64,000 nt of DNA. Origin: Drosophila pseudoobscura. Its lineage: Eukaryota; Arthropoda; Insecta; Diptera; Drosophilidae. Position numbers and translations under genes: made by a program. Under the pieces are notes generated by a model. It was not told where the DNA came from, made no database searches, and was given only the letters and a program-made list of their open reading frames with translations. Position 1 is the first letter of the stretch. Each line of letters begins with the position of its first letter. Positions 11,068 through 22,800 of the stretch are shown piece after piece. The stretch covers positions 10,912,001 to 10,976,000 of the forward strand of contig NC_046683.1 in NCBI RefSeq assembly GCF_009870125.1, in the 5' to 3' direction.

Positions 11068-12759
11068 TCAGGCTGAATCGGAGGCAGAGGCGGATACACT
11101 GTCTGTTTCGACCGACGCCTGCCGGCAGAGATGCTCCAATCGTTGGCGATCCTTGATGCACCCAGCCGTGAGCACCTCAACCACACCGTCCTGACTGATC
11201 AGCAGATCGTCCTCGATGCGTATGCCAATGCCCCGGAACTCGGCCGGGACGTCGGTGCAGTCCTCCCCGATATAAACACCCGGCTCCACGGTGAAGACCA
11301 TGCCAGGCTCCAGAGGTTTGCTCCGCGGTATATTCGGCGTGTCGTGCACATCCATGCCCAGATAGTGCGACACATGATGCGGACAGAATCTGTAGCCCTG
11401 GCTAACCACCGTCTTGTAGTCGTCCGAAGCCCTTGACACCAGCCCAATCTCCTGCAGATACTTGCCCAGCCTGTAGCAGGTGGACTGGAAGAGCTGGTCC
11501 AGCGTCTCGCCGCCTGTGCTCCCGATCATCCCGATAATGTCCGACTGCAGTGTTGACACCATTTCATAGAGGGTGCGCTGGGGATCCGTGAAGGTGCCGC
11601 TGGCGGGCCAGGTACGCGTGATGTCGCTGGTGTATCCGCCGTACTCGCAGCCAGCATCCATGAGGACCAGATCTTGCGGCTGCAACAGCTGGCTGTTGTC
11701 CACATAGTGGATGATGGTGGCATTGCGACCGGCGGCCACAACCGGTGGATAGGCCAGGAAGCTGGCGTTGCGCTGCCGACACTTAAAATCGACGGACGCG
11801 AATAGATGGTGCTCGGACTGGCCAGGCCGGGTCTCGGCCATGACCTCGTTGATGGACTGGGCGGCAATGTGGCAGGTGCGACGCATCAGATCCATCTCGG
11901 CGGGGGACTTCAGCAGGCGCATGGCCTCCAAAAAGGTGTGGACGGGCAGTAGTTGGATATTCTCAGTGCTGCCGGTCTTGATGACGCCGTCCTTGACGTG
12001 TTGCAGGTCGCAGGATTTCAGATCGAACCAGAAATGGGGCTTCAGGCCGGTGACCAGCTTGCCAAGGATCGTTTCGAACTGGCTGAGGGAATGTGCCTCG
12101 GTGACTCCAAAGAGTGGAACGGACAGCTCGGGGCCAGTACGTGGACCGTCCCACAGTTCGGCATGCGCATCCTTGGGGCGCATGAACAGCATGGACTCCA
12201 CATTGGAGCCCTGGTCGATGGTCATCACGAGAACCGAGTCTGGCTCTAGGCAGCCAGTCAGATAGTAAAAGTCCGAGTTCTGCCTAAACACATAAGGTAT
12301 TTTACCGCTCATGTACTTCTTCGAGGCGGCCCCGACAATCAACTGAAAAGAAGCGCCCTGGCTATAGAATATGTTGGGGTAAAAATCGGGACAGGCTTCG
12401 CATACCATATGGTTCTTTGTGGAGCGGCCATTGTAGTTGTCGCCAAAGGTGCTCGCATAGGACTGTATTTTCTGCATCAGTTCGATGCGCCGCTGCTGGA
12501 ACTCGGCCAGCGTCAAGCCCGGCACCAGCTCGTGGGGCAGGATGAGATGTGGATGGCTAACACAAGTGGGCTGACCAAGCCTGGGGCCGTCCAGTTTATT
12601 TAGCAGATTGACCAGCCCGCTGGTTCCGTTTGTCGTTGCGTTGTCCTTGGTGCTGCTGGCTTGGGAATTGCACCTCTGTGGTTGATGAAATTTGGAAATC
12701 TCCGCCAGGCTGCGTCCCCGCTTCGGAGCGCAACGTGCTAAATTTTTCAGGGCAATCAT
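11068..12759 (-). CDS. CG9581: Mitochondrial Xaa-Pro aminopeptidase (XPNPEP3/Icp55 type)
   Basis: A single uninterrupted frame of 563 residues. This M24 metallopeptidase family removes N-terminal residues next to proline or processes imported mitochondrial proteins. After a basic, acid-poor leader comes the aminopeptidase P N-terminal domain, then the pita-bread fold. All five metal ligands are present: D368 and D379 (DAGCEYGGYTSD), H465 (HHVSHYLGMDVHD), E492 (VFTVEPGVY) and E516 (GIRIEDDLL), so it should be active. The GA microsatellite at 11038-11060 lies just past the stop. The promoter region upstream carries a DRE at 12852-12859 and GGTATATTT sites. Confidence 0.94.
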   Translation of the reverse strand: MIALKNLARCAPKRGRSLAEISKFHQPQRCNSQASSTKDNATTNGTSGLVNLLNKLDGPRLGQPTCVSHPHLILPHELVPGLTLAEFQQRRIELMQKIQSYASTFGDNYNGRSTKNHMVCEACPDFYPNIFYSQGASFQLIVGAASKKYMSGKIPYVFRQNSDFYYLTGCLEPDSVLVMTIDQGSNVESMLFMRPKDAHAELWDGPRTGPELSVPLFGVTEAHSLSQFETILGKLVTGLKPHFWFDLKSCDLQHVKDGVIKTGSTENIQLLPVHTFLEAMRLLKSPAEMDLMRRTCHIAAQSINEVMAETRPGQSEHHLFASVDFKCRQRNASFLAYPPVVAAGRNATIIHYVDNSQLLQPQDLVLMDAGCEYGGYTSDITRTWPASGTFTDPQRTLYEMVSTLQSDIIGMIGSTGGETLDQLFQSTCYRLGKYLQEIGLVSRASDDYKTVVSQGYRFCPHHVSHYLGMDVHDTPNIPRSKPLEPGMVFTVEPGVYIGEDCTDVPAEFRGIGIRIEDDLLISQDGVVEVLTAGCIKDRQRLEHLCRQASVETDSVSASASDSA

Positions 12760-13475
12760 CCTGGTTGACTCTGGACCGGGCTGTGAAACAATTTCTATGT
12801 TTGTTTATATTAATAAATTGTGATCATCGGCATCAAATATATCGAATATATTATCGATAAAGTATACCCGTCGGACCCGAAATATACCACAAATATACCG
12901 ATGAAAAAACGAACATACGCCACTTAAACCCACTTTATTTAAACAGGATAACAACTTGGTTTAATAATAATTCTTGTAGATCCATTTTATCCTTTATCTC
13001 AAGAAAGTCATCGACTGTATACCAGAGCTACGCGCCATAGTAAAGTAAATGAGTGGCAATCCAGTGGAATAAATGATGCACGGCTGTACGATTTGAGAGA
13101 GCGAAATTCAAAACACCTGCTTATGGAAGTTTCTATACCCTATTCTCCTTAATATTCCGTTAAAAAATTCAGTTAAATTGATTGATGGACATTATGTAAT
13201 ATATGTACCATTATATACCGATATACCGTAAATATACCTTCAACCACTAACCATACAGTATATACATATATATACAATTTTGGCGTAAAAATATATAGAA
13301 AAGCGTATAATATACCGTAAAATTCGAAAACTACGGTGGCTGAAGCTGTTGCTTGTAGCAGGGCTGCCACTCTATCGCAAAACCCCAGTTGCGTGCCGAT
13401 AGATTTCCCAAAAACATTCGGGGTACTCCAAAAAGTCAAAAATCCTATATATGTTTATGAGAATATGTATTCAAA
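12760..13475. promoter_or_regulatory. Promoter region with DRE and Ohler-6-type sites
   Basis: TATCGATA (DRE) at 12852-12859 is followed by a short stretch resembling the promoter cassette (ccgtcggacccgaaatatacc, near 12868-12888). Further ataccgtaaatatacc-type repeats lie at 13205-13235 and 13310-13325. The region serves the minus-strand aminopeptidase and probably the plus-strand small ORF / TIPRL transcript. No coding signal is seen. Confidence 0.55.
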
Positions 13476-13697
13476 ATGGATCAAACAAAGGCATATAAAA
13501 TAATCCAAAATAACGACAAGAAAATTAGCCTTGACGTCGATTTGTATTTGGTTACGCATGATATTTCGTACACTGCGCATTCGATCACATTGTGCTGTGG
13601 ACTGTTCAAAATCAGTCTTACGAGTACCCAGATTATTTACTTTCCGCTGTTTTTCGGTGATATGAAAACATTTCGGATCGGATTTGGGCGAAAATAA
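13476..13697 (+). CDS. Small ORF of 73 residues just upstream of the TIPRL gene
   Basis: The ATG has a good fly context (tcaaaATGG). The frame ends in TAA, which overlaps an AATAAA, only 30 nt before the TIPRL ATG. The peptide has a charged N-terminal third and a hydrophobic, cysteine-containing middle; no family is recognised. It could be an independent small gene, the first cistron of a dicistronic transcript, or a long upstream ORF regulating TIPRL translation. Codon choice is unremarkable, so a chance ORF is also possible. Confidence 0.4.
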   Translation: MDQTKAYKIIQNNDKKISLDVDLYLVTHDISYTAHSITLCCGLFKISLTSTQIIYFPLFFGDMKTFRIGFGRK

Positions 13698-13727
13698 AAT
13701 TTACTTCCGCATACACAGCTTGCGAAA

Positions 13728-14750
13728 ATGGAAAACGTGGTAACTATACGCAGGACCATAGTCGCGTAGACTGCTCCTAATCTCATGTTGACGGTTCCAG
13801 CAGTGCGCAGTGCCCCGGCTGCCGGTAGACGGCGAATCCATTCGGTTCAATGACTGGAACATTAGCTACGAAAAGTCGCACATATTGAAAAGTATCTGCA
13901 AGCAGGGCAGCACCAAGTGCTGCGACAAGGACGATACCAATCGCTGTGAACTCTGCCACTATCAATACTCGCTGGACCTGCCTCACTTGCCTGACATGGT
14001 GTTCCACAAAAACAAACTGGTGCTGCAGCACAAGGACGGCGCTCTTATGGAGTTCAAGCCTATGGATGCCTTGGCCCTGGTCGACAATGGCAAACAGCCT
14101 CTGGAGGTGGCCTGTGCCCAGGAATGGCGTCATACCCGGTCGGTAGTTGAGCGGTTGAAGAGTTTTGACGTTGATGTATACCTTTTCCCTCTGCCCTTTC
14201 CAGTCCGGAGCAAACCATGGAGGAGAAGTTCAAGCCGTTCGACTGGACATTCACGTCCACCTATCAGGGCACCATGAACGAGAAGATCCGCTCGGAGAGC
14301 TCAGATATGACCCTCAACAAATTCAAGTTAATGCAACGCGAGAATATCATCTTCTACACAGATCTCACCCTGTTCGAGGATGAGCTGCACGATCACGGCA
14401 TCTCGGTGATGAGTGTGCGCATCGTAAGTATTCGCCAGGGCGGGGCTAATCTAATCTCCATTTTTTGCTTTACATTGCTTATGGTTCAATCTTTCTTCCA
14501 GCGTGTGATGCCTTCGGGTTTCTTCATACTACTTCGTCACTTCCTGCGCGTCGACGATGTTGTAATGCGCATGTACGATACGCGCTTTCATCATGAAATA
14601 GAGAACGATTATATCCTCAAGGAGTACGTGCATCGGGAGGCTCCGTGCTCGAAGCTTCAGAGCTCGATGGCCTTCTGGACCAATCCGGATGAGATGCAAA
14701 ACTACCTTCCCGTGCTCTCCAAGCAAATGCACAAGTTGTTCTTCAATTAG
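13728..14750 (+). CDS. TIP41-like protein (TIPRL), PP2A/TOR pathway regulator
   Basis: Four exons, 13728-13739 (12 nt, MENV), 13801-14138, 14204-14423 and 14502-14750, give 272 residues, the same length as human TIPRL. TIPRL/TIP41 binds the catalytic subunit of PP2A-type phosphatases and acts in TOR signalling. Recognisable blocks are the central FDW/PFDWT segment (KPFDWTFTSTYQGT), the near-invariant LFEDELHDHG, then RVMPSGFFILLRHFLRVD and RMYDTRFHHE. The very short first exon is inferred because the next in-frame codons lack an ATG and gtaact/ccag signals fit in phase 0. The exon 2 donor is gtcggt, which is weak but the only one matching the phase. Its 3' end overlaps that of AnxB10. Confidence 0.9.
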
Positions 14751-14840
14751 CAGACCATACCACCATACCACCACCCACCATCCTCAGTATACCACCCGCA
14801 CAGGCTTAAAAATTCAAGTCAAAATCTTCAATGTATCTAT

Positions 14841-14849
14841 TTTATTAAA
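14841..14849. terminator. Overlapping polyadenylation signals of two convergent genes
   Basis: TTTATTAAA reads ATTAAA on the plus strand (14844-14849, for the TIPRL gene) and AATAAA on the minus strand (14841-14846, for AnxB10). The stop codons lie at 14750 and 14996, so the two 3' UTRs probably overlap. Confidence 0.5.
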
Positions 14850-14995
14850 CATTGATCTAAGACCTGCTATGTGCTATGTGCGATTAAATACATATTTCCA
14901 TAAATATGCGCATGCGCGCAGACATTAAAAGCGCTACCCCAGAAGGCACACTACGACGAATAAGCATTCTAATATGAACCGGACACCGTCCAGGC

Positions 14996-16321
14996 TTAGG
15001 CTCCGCCCAGCAGGGCTGTCAGGGCCCGCTTGTAGTCGCCCGAGGTCTCCGCCTGCAAGAGAGACACGAGATTAGAGATTAGAGAAGGCAATGGGTCTAC
15101 CAATACTTACATCCTAGGACAACACAAACACCGTAATGGAAATGGAAAGGAAATTGCAAGACGTTAACGAACATGGAACGAACTATTTGCTGGGGAGGGA
15201 ATGGGAATCCATTCGGAATGGAATCATTGACTTACCACCACGGCACTGAGCAGAGTGCGATTGTAGATGCGCTCAAACTCCTGCTTGATCGTCTCCAGAT
15301 CGATCTCGGAGCGGCAAACAATAATCCGTATGAGGGTGGAGTCATCTGTGCCAGCTCCATTCATGGCCTTGTACAAACGATTGGCGAAGAAGGCCGCCGG
15401 CGACTGGACGCATTCAACTGGAGGTGGGGAATGTTTTGATGATTTTATACAGAAAACAGAAATGGATTCAGGGACTGCGCATACCAATGGCCATCATGGC
15501 TTCGTGCAGCTCATCGGCCATCTCGTGCTTGATGGCCTGCTCGATGGTCTGACCGGAGAGCTCCTTGTACTCCTCGAAAACGAGCCGCAGCTGGGGGAAG
15601 CTGGCATGGGACATGATGCGGTTGAAAACCTCCTCGTCGGTGCCCAGCTTGGCCTCGCCAGCGGCATACAGCTGGCTAGCCTGCTCCTTGGCCTCGGCCG
15701 CATCTACGGGTGTGTTCAGTCCATCCCTCACACCAGTGACGATCAGGGTGAGCAGGCGGCGAAAGAACCCAGATGTCTCGCTGCACATCTGCTCGGCCAG
15801 CGGCCTTTGATACTTGTCCTCGTAGGCCTCCACAATTTGGTGCATTTCCTCGTTGCTCTTGGTGCACAGGATCTCCACCAGTGTGGACTCCTCGGTGCCC
15901 ATGCCGGCCATGGCCGAGTGCAGCTGCTTGCACAGGTACTCCACGGGTGGCATCATCATTGCCACAATCACATCCTCGAACTTGCCCCCCAGCTCGCTCT
16001 TCAGGTCATCCACCAGATCCCGTTCGAATTCTGTGTCGTAGACCGATCGAATCAACTGTCGCTGGCCGTTGCTTCTGCTGGCGAGGACATCGATGATTTC
16101 CTGCTCATCTGTGCCCAATCCCTTCATGGCGGCCCTCAGGGTCTGGGCATCGGCGGCCGCATCGAAGGGGGTGGCTCCCACAACCGTAGGCACGGGCTGG
16201 ATGACGCATAGTTTTGTTATTTGGTTATGCCAGCGCCAATCGATATATGTACGATTGCAGAGGAGTGGAAACCCACTGCCACTGCCACTGCAACTGCCAC
16301 TGCCCTTACCTTGTAATCCAT
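14996..16321 (-). CDS. AnxB10: Annexin B10
   Basis: Exons 16310-16321 (12 nt, MDYK), 15485-16196, 15236-15417 and 14996-15052 give 320 residues. A probable 3-nt exon at 15111-15113 adds one Asp, giving 321. Annexins bind acidic phospholipids in a calcium-dependent way at the cytosolic face of membranes. Four annexin repeats are visible, with type-2 calcium loops KGLGTDE, AGMGTEE, AKLGTDE and NGAGTDD, and the C-terminal ETSGDYKRAL cap. The protein is nearly identical to D. melanogaster AnxB10 as I remember it. It lies directly downstream of sw in the same orientation. The promoter is probably within 16322-16800. The large antisense open frame over exon 2 is a codon-bias shadow. Confidence 0.95.
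15111..15113 (-). CDS. AnxB10: Probable 3-nt microexon of AnxB10 (single Asp codon)
   Basis: On the minus strand the sequence reads TGTTGTCCTAG, then GAT, then GTAAGTATTG: a complete acceptor and a perfect donor enclosing exactly three bases between two phase-0 exons. Inclusion changes SAVV-AETSGDY to SAVV-D-AETSGDY. The D. melanogaster protein as I recall it has this Asp. Skipping also keeps frame and matches the usual annexin spacing. Confidence 0.6.
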
Positions 16322-17643
16322 TGAGATTCTTGCAAATACTGTTTAATGGGGAAATATATGTCAAAATATTTGCAAACTTTCGCAACGTTTCTCTTTCGCT
16401 TCGCTGTTTTTCTGCTTCTGCTGCTGCTGCTTCCGATGTAGCCGCTCGTGTATTTAGTTGTGTTGTCTTCTCGTTTGCTCTTGGCTACTTATGGAGGAGA
16501 CGACTGTCTCACCTAAGTACTGAGTGCTAGTGCTGCGTGCTGTGCCTCTAGCAGAGAGCGCAAGCTATGGGCAAAGCTTTTGAGAGCGCGACTTGGCGAG
16601 CTTTCAATTCGGTTTCGGAATGGAATGTGCCGTTGCACTCTGGCGTGCCAATGCGGTGGAATCATCTGGATGGCATTGCCAGCGAATGCTTTTAATTAAT
16701 CGCCAACACAGTGGAGACCCGACCCTAGAGCACAACCTGAAGATCAGCCGTTAGTTTTGTCGGATCGTTATCACACTGTGGACACTGTGCGAGTACTCAT
16801 AAAATTATGTGGGACAGCGCGGTGCGCTGCGCTTGTGTCTGGTGTATATAGATATTATCTTTATTTAATCTCGTTAAATAGGCTTCGCTCTAATACATTT
16901 ACATGCTGTGGCGCTCGCTCTCTGTCTTTCAATTGGGAGGAGCTACTGTGCTTGTTCGTTCTTCATTTCTCTACCGTCGGGTTTAAGCTTAATTATTTGT
17001 ATCGAATATATAATATAATAGTATTTAATTTATATGTTGCTTTCTATCTCTCTCTCGCTGTTTTTCTCAGCCTGCTGCCGATAATGCCTCCTATCGAATT
17101 ATAGATCTGATCTGATCCGATCTGCTTACTCTTGATTCTCATTAGTTCCACGAAAATAATAAGTGAAGAGTACATAAATCCAAATGTGGAGAATAAAAAC
17201 CAAATCTAATAATACAAAAAAATAAATTACATTATCAATCAAGGATGGGGCTGAAGACTACCTTCGACTACACTATTCTTTCTTCTTTTACATAATTCAT
17301 CTTTTTATAGTATATATATATTATTTTTTTGTTTTCTTTTTCGAATTTCATTCAATGACCTTGCTATTGCTGGTTGCTTGATAATGCTTGATAAACATAT
17401 AGTTTCTGATGATTGGTTCTGGGCTATACACAACTATGGAGCAGGATCACACATAATAGATAGTGGATAAAAACACACAATATATAAAATACAATCCACT
17501 TGGGCATGGGCTTGGGGGTCTTTCGTTTGTCGAGCGCTGGGCCCAACGAAAGGAGGAGGTTACAGAAATCGCAGAAATCGTACCAGTATAAACAATCGAC
17601 TATCAGCTATCGCCAATCGGCTACCATCGACTAAGGCAACGCC
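16322..17643. other. Spacer between AnxB10 promoter and the sw 3' end
   Basis: The left part is presumably AnxB10 promoter and leader. Pyrimidine-rich stretches near 17041-17075 and AT-rich DNA at 17150-17350 look like sw 3' UTR or spacer. In D. melanogaster this junction spawned the Sdic cluster; here no extra annexin or dynein exon copy is seen. Confidence 0.5.
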
Positions 17644-19825
17644 TTAGACCTCGTCGCCCTGGTTCATCGTTAGCTCGCCGAGATGGGCATTGAATCGTGA
17701 CCATTCATCCCGCGAAGGTTGCGCCAGATGCTCAGCCACGTCGTAGACATACAACTTGCCGGCCTCGTCACCAATGCAGACATGCAGTCCGGACGGGGTC
17801 CAGGAGACACGATTGAGCGCCGGCGCACCGCCAACGACAATCGATGCTGTTGGTACTTCAGTGTCCTGATTGAGATTCCACAAATCAAGACGACCGCTAC
17901 CATCGACAGCAGCGAAAAGTGCGGGATGAATGGGCGACCAGGCGACGTCCATCACATAATCCGAGTTGTCCTCGAACGAGTACAACGGCTTTGTGTCCTG
18001 CAACCAGATAGAAATAGAGAACGGTGTAAATTAGAGAAATACTTTCGCTATACAACGTATATATAGAAATCACTTGCATACCTTTAGGGACCAGAGCTTG
18101 ATGGTCCAGTCAATGGACGAGGTTAGAAACAGGTGGCCAAAGTCCGGGGACAACTGGTTGTAGTGCGTCGAGATGCCCGTGATGGGCCCCAAATGCCGTT
18201 CGTACACCTCGTTCACCCCCGAACGCAGGCCGTGCCGCGAGGCCGAATAGACATAGCCATCCTCGCTGCCCATCACCAGACTGTTGATCTCATTGGCCGG
18301 GAATGCCATCGATGTGATGGCAATGGCCTTCGACTGGCGCTGCTGCAGCTCTAGCGTATCTTGGGGCTGCGACAGCATGTCCAGCGACCACGAGCATAGC
18401 TTGCCGTCCGACGATATCGAGATGACGTTGTGCGCATTCTGGGTGCCAACCATCTGGAGACAGTAAACGGGATGTGTGTGCGCTGCCGCGCTCAGCGGCG
18501 TCCGCTGTATGGGGGTGCGCTTCTGGACACGATTATCCCAGAGTACAATTTGGCCCGAGTAGGTGCCGCCGAGTATCAGATTGGGATTGAACTTGGCAAA
18601 GCAGGTGGACATCACGGCGCTCTGGCAGTGGAAGACATCCTCGGGTGTGCGCTTCTTGAATTTGGTATTCCACACCATCACCACGCCGTCCGGCTCGTTG
18701 GGGCTCTCCTCGTTGTTGTGATACGAGGCCACCACCAGTTCTGGGAAGTGTGTGGACCAGTCCATGCTGGTAATGCAACGATTCTTCGACCAGCGCTCAT
18801 CGTAGAATACCCGATTCAGTGAGAGACGGGCGTGTGAGCGCTCATCGCTGGTCTCCTCGCTGTCTCCGCCGCCGATATAGTCCATGTAGATGTCCACGTT
18901 CTCCGACAGGGCCCGCTCAATAACACGTCCGGCTCGCACCACGAATCTCTGAAAGTCCTCCGATAGAATGATCATCTGTTTCTGCTCCTCAGACAGCTCG
19001 TTGACTGGAAAATAAAGGGATACACATCCATAGTCATATTGAAACCTTATAGTCACGTTATACTCACCCTCCTTCTTGATCTCGTGCTCCTTTTTGATCT
19101 CCAGCGGTGTTATGGCCGGTGCCACATCCTTCACCGTGGGCAGGCCATGGGTGAGGAAACCGGGCGGCAGCTTCGATGAGAAGCCATTATCCAAATGGGG
19201 TAGGGAGCTCTCTTCGTCATCTCCTTGGGCATCAAATGCAAGCACTGTTTAAGGTATAAAACTAACACAGCTAGAGGAATTTGACAATCGACAGAACAGG
19301 AACAATTCTACATCTTCACCGCTTCATTTTCTTCTTCTTAGATTTTTTTCTTATTCGTATTTGTCTTCTTTTATTCATTCGTCGTTTTTCTTTTGCTCGG
19401 AAACCGCATAAATTCATTGACTTTTGGCTTTGTCTTTTGGTTTTTGGCTGGGATTCGATACGGATCAGGTTGATCAGGTTATGGTTATGGTTAAGGCTAT
19501 AGCTTGGTGTTTGATTGAAGCTTACGGGTGCTTGGTTAGGACAGAGACAGCGAGATACAGGAAAGAGAGAGATGGATAGGGAGATAGTTCGCAGCACGTC
19601 TCTGGAGCTTTTCTCTGGAGCAGGATGATGGTGATGGGTGAAGTCTGTGGAGTGCAAACGTGAAGCTGCTGTGGATATTTGGTTCTACTTGGAGGTGATT
19701 AGTGATGGGGTGGGGTGGTGTGGGGTTGTGTGGGGTGGTAGCAATGCGTGTGAGATAGTACGTGGCTTTTGTTCATTTTTTTAAGGACTCACGCACAAGG
19801 ATATAATATATACATATATATATAC

Positions 19826-19857
<32 letters not shown>

Positions 19858-22800
19858 ATACATATATATATATATATTACAATTGTAATTTATGCAAGGA
19901 CATGTATGTATGTGATTTGTTGTTCACCTAATTAATATACAAAGCCAATTATACAACTAAAAATATGACAATTTTCTCGCCTTTATGTTTCGATTAACTC
20001 TACATGTATGTGTGTATGTATATCGCACATCGTTAGCCGTCGTTATCGTTATCGTTATATCGTTATACGATTATATCACAAAATTGTTTGCATTTGTTCT
20101 CCACCCAGTTTATAATTTGCTTGCACTTAAAATTATTTAGTTTTATGCTAGCATATATATAATACACATATATTTAACATTTTAAGTTTAACGGCCGATT
20201 ATTGATCGACAAGCGATCGATTATTCTGTGTTTCTGTGCTGTAAATTGAAGAGGGGATCGGATCGTCCAGGAGAGCAGAGCTGAGAGAATGAGCGAATGA
20301 GGGAGTGTGTGTCTTTCTGCGGGTCTGTGTGTGTGCAGGCACTGGAGGGGAATAGGGAATAGAGAGTGCAACTGTCTAAGCACTGGCTAAATGGGTCAGC
20401 GGCCGCAAATTCAGAAGTCCCGTTTGGCCAGTACTTCAAATAATTAACTTTCCTTCCTTCCTTCCCCCCCCTCGCGTCCTAGTGACATATATCCCAAGGA
20501 TACCCCTTTTGATGTTGCATTTGTGAGAGGCGTTAGTACATAGTTAGGAAAATTATGGGGATTACTTCATGGACGGTACGACGGGGCGGTTTGCAGGATG
20601 ATTGACACACACACACACAAAGACACACCGAAGAAGATTCTAGAGATTCGGGATGTGGATCAGGAAGTGGGGGCAGGACATGCAAGCAGAGATGATTTCG
20701 ATCGATTGCGGGGGTCTGACCGTTAGTGTGTTGTGCGTGTGCCTGTGTAATGTTTCATTTCGACTCTTTTTCAACACTGACTTTACGAAAACCACTACAT
20801 ATCTTCCAACACTGACAACCCGAACTCAAAGTACTGAATATTTTCAACGCGATTCGATTTTGATCTCTCTTTACTTTACTTTTGGATTGTTTTTTGTTTT
20901 GTTTTTTGTTTTTGGATAGAATTGGTACGTTCCTATTTTGCTTCATGTCGATTCCGTCACTGTTTCAATATGGGCAGAGGCCGCCGGCCCTGGGTGGGGG
21001 CCAGTGGAGGCCTGTACCTACCTGTGAATTCATCCTCCCACTCTAAACCCGGATTAAGATTGTATTCATCTTGAAGAAATATAAAGAAATAAATATATTG
21101 TACATACATTGCTGGTTGTTTGTTGATTTGTTTGATTTTGGGTTACTTTTGCTTATGATTTTTGTTGTTGTTGTGATTTTTTCAAAAACAAACGAAAGAG
21201 AGAAAAACAAAACAAAATATAGTTTTGGCTCTGCATACCGCCCATCAATTAATTAATAAGAGATCGATAGTCAATGTTTAAGCTAAATGCATAACGTATA
21301 AGAAGTGAGGAAATGTTTTTAGTGTGCTTGCTTAATATTTGCTTTGGATTGGATAAAATGAGATCACACATGGGCGGGCGGGCGTTTGGTCACATATAGA
21401 AAGATATAGTATAGGTAGTATATACGATAATTTATGTATGTATGTATATAGCACACAAGCCTGACTTATGATGGGTACACAAAATAGGGTGGCGGAGGCA
21501 GGGCAGGGCAAAGGACAGGGCTTGGGACGGTTGAAAGATTATCATAGTTTATCATACAGTAATACATACATATATATTATGGTATAAGAGTGTTCAACTG
21601 ATGGTTCAGATACTGTAATTACTATAATTCATACGCATATTGGACTCTCTTCGTCTGTGCTTTCTTTCACATGCAATTTTCGGTGTTTGTCATACATCAA
21701 ATATCATAGACTTAGAATACTTGGGGAGGGTGGGGCTACGAAAATAATATAATCATCTAGTATGTATGGTATATGTATGATAGATCGTAAATGGTTATAC
21801 AAAATACAAGTTGAAAGAGAACTTCTTCGAAAACTTAGGAAAGAATATGTGTAAAACGGTCTTATATGCAGGATATATATCTCTAAATATATATACTGTC
21901 ATAATGCGCAGCCCTACGTAGAACTTTTATATATAAACTAAATGCAAAATAAAAAAAAAACTTAAAAATTCATACGAAATATACTTAAAAAACAAAAAAC
22001 TTATAAATTGGGTGGAGATTAACAATTTGTTGGTTTTTTTTTCGTTTTTCTGTTAACAATTACGATTATATAATGGCTCTGATACAAACTGAATCTGTTG
22101 CGATGTGGTTCTAGAGCTAATTTGAAAAACAAATCAATTATAAATCATATATATATGTATATATAGATCAGATAGATCGGTTATGGAGAACAAATCAAAC
22201 GACCGAATCGGAAACGAAGATCAAAGAAGCGTCTACGATAGTTTTAAAGCTAAAACATAAAACCGTATACTACATATAAATTTCCATATATACATATATG
22301 TGTATATATATATAAATATATATGTGTATAAGAAAGATAATACGTATCAGGCATAATTCTAGGCAGGACAATGCAAGGCGGGTGGGTGGCTAGGGTGGGT
22401 TTGTCTACAAAAGTGTGTAAGAGTGGGAACGAGTTGAAAAAGAGATTGAGAGAGAGAAATAGAGAGAGCAAAAACTACACGGAAAACACATACGTATACG
22501 TATACATGAGGGATATATAGATAGGTGTGGTAGGTGTACATATATGTATAGAGTAGGGTATAGCAGGTATCAGGAACAGCTCTACATAAAGGCATACGGT
22601 TTACAGTTTACAGTTAACGTATTACGGTTTAGGATTTACGCTTTTACGCTTTACGGCTACAGAGTCTGAAAAGTTTTTAGGGTACAAAAATTACGGATAG
22701 AACGTAGCTACTCACCATAATAATCCGTAGCATGAGCTGCATTTTTTTTTGCGTGCGTGCCAATAACAGATAAGGGGGGAGAGAGAGAGAGAGAGAGAAA

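Noticed and set aside
15267-16211. 314-codon plus-strand open frame
   Set aside because: Lies antisense to AnxB10 exons; GC-ending codons of annexin suppress stops on the other strand. No domain and no promoter.
16322-17643. Sdic-like chimeric gene in the sw-AnxB10 spacer
   Set aside because: No dynein- or annexin-like exon is present in the spacer.
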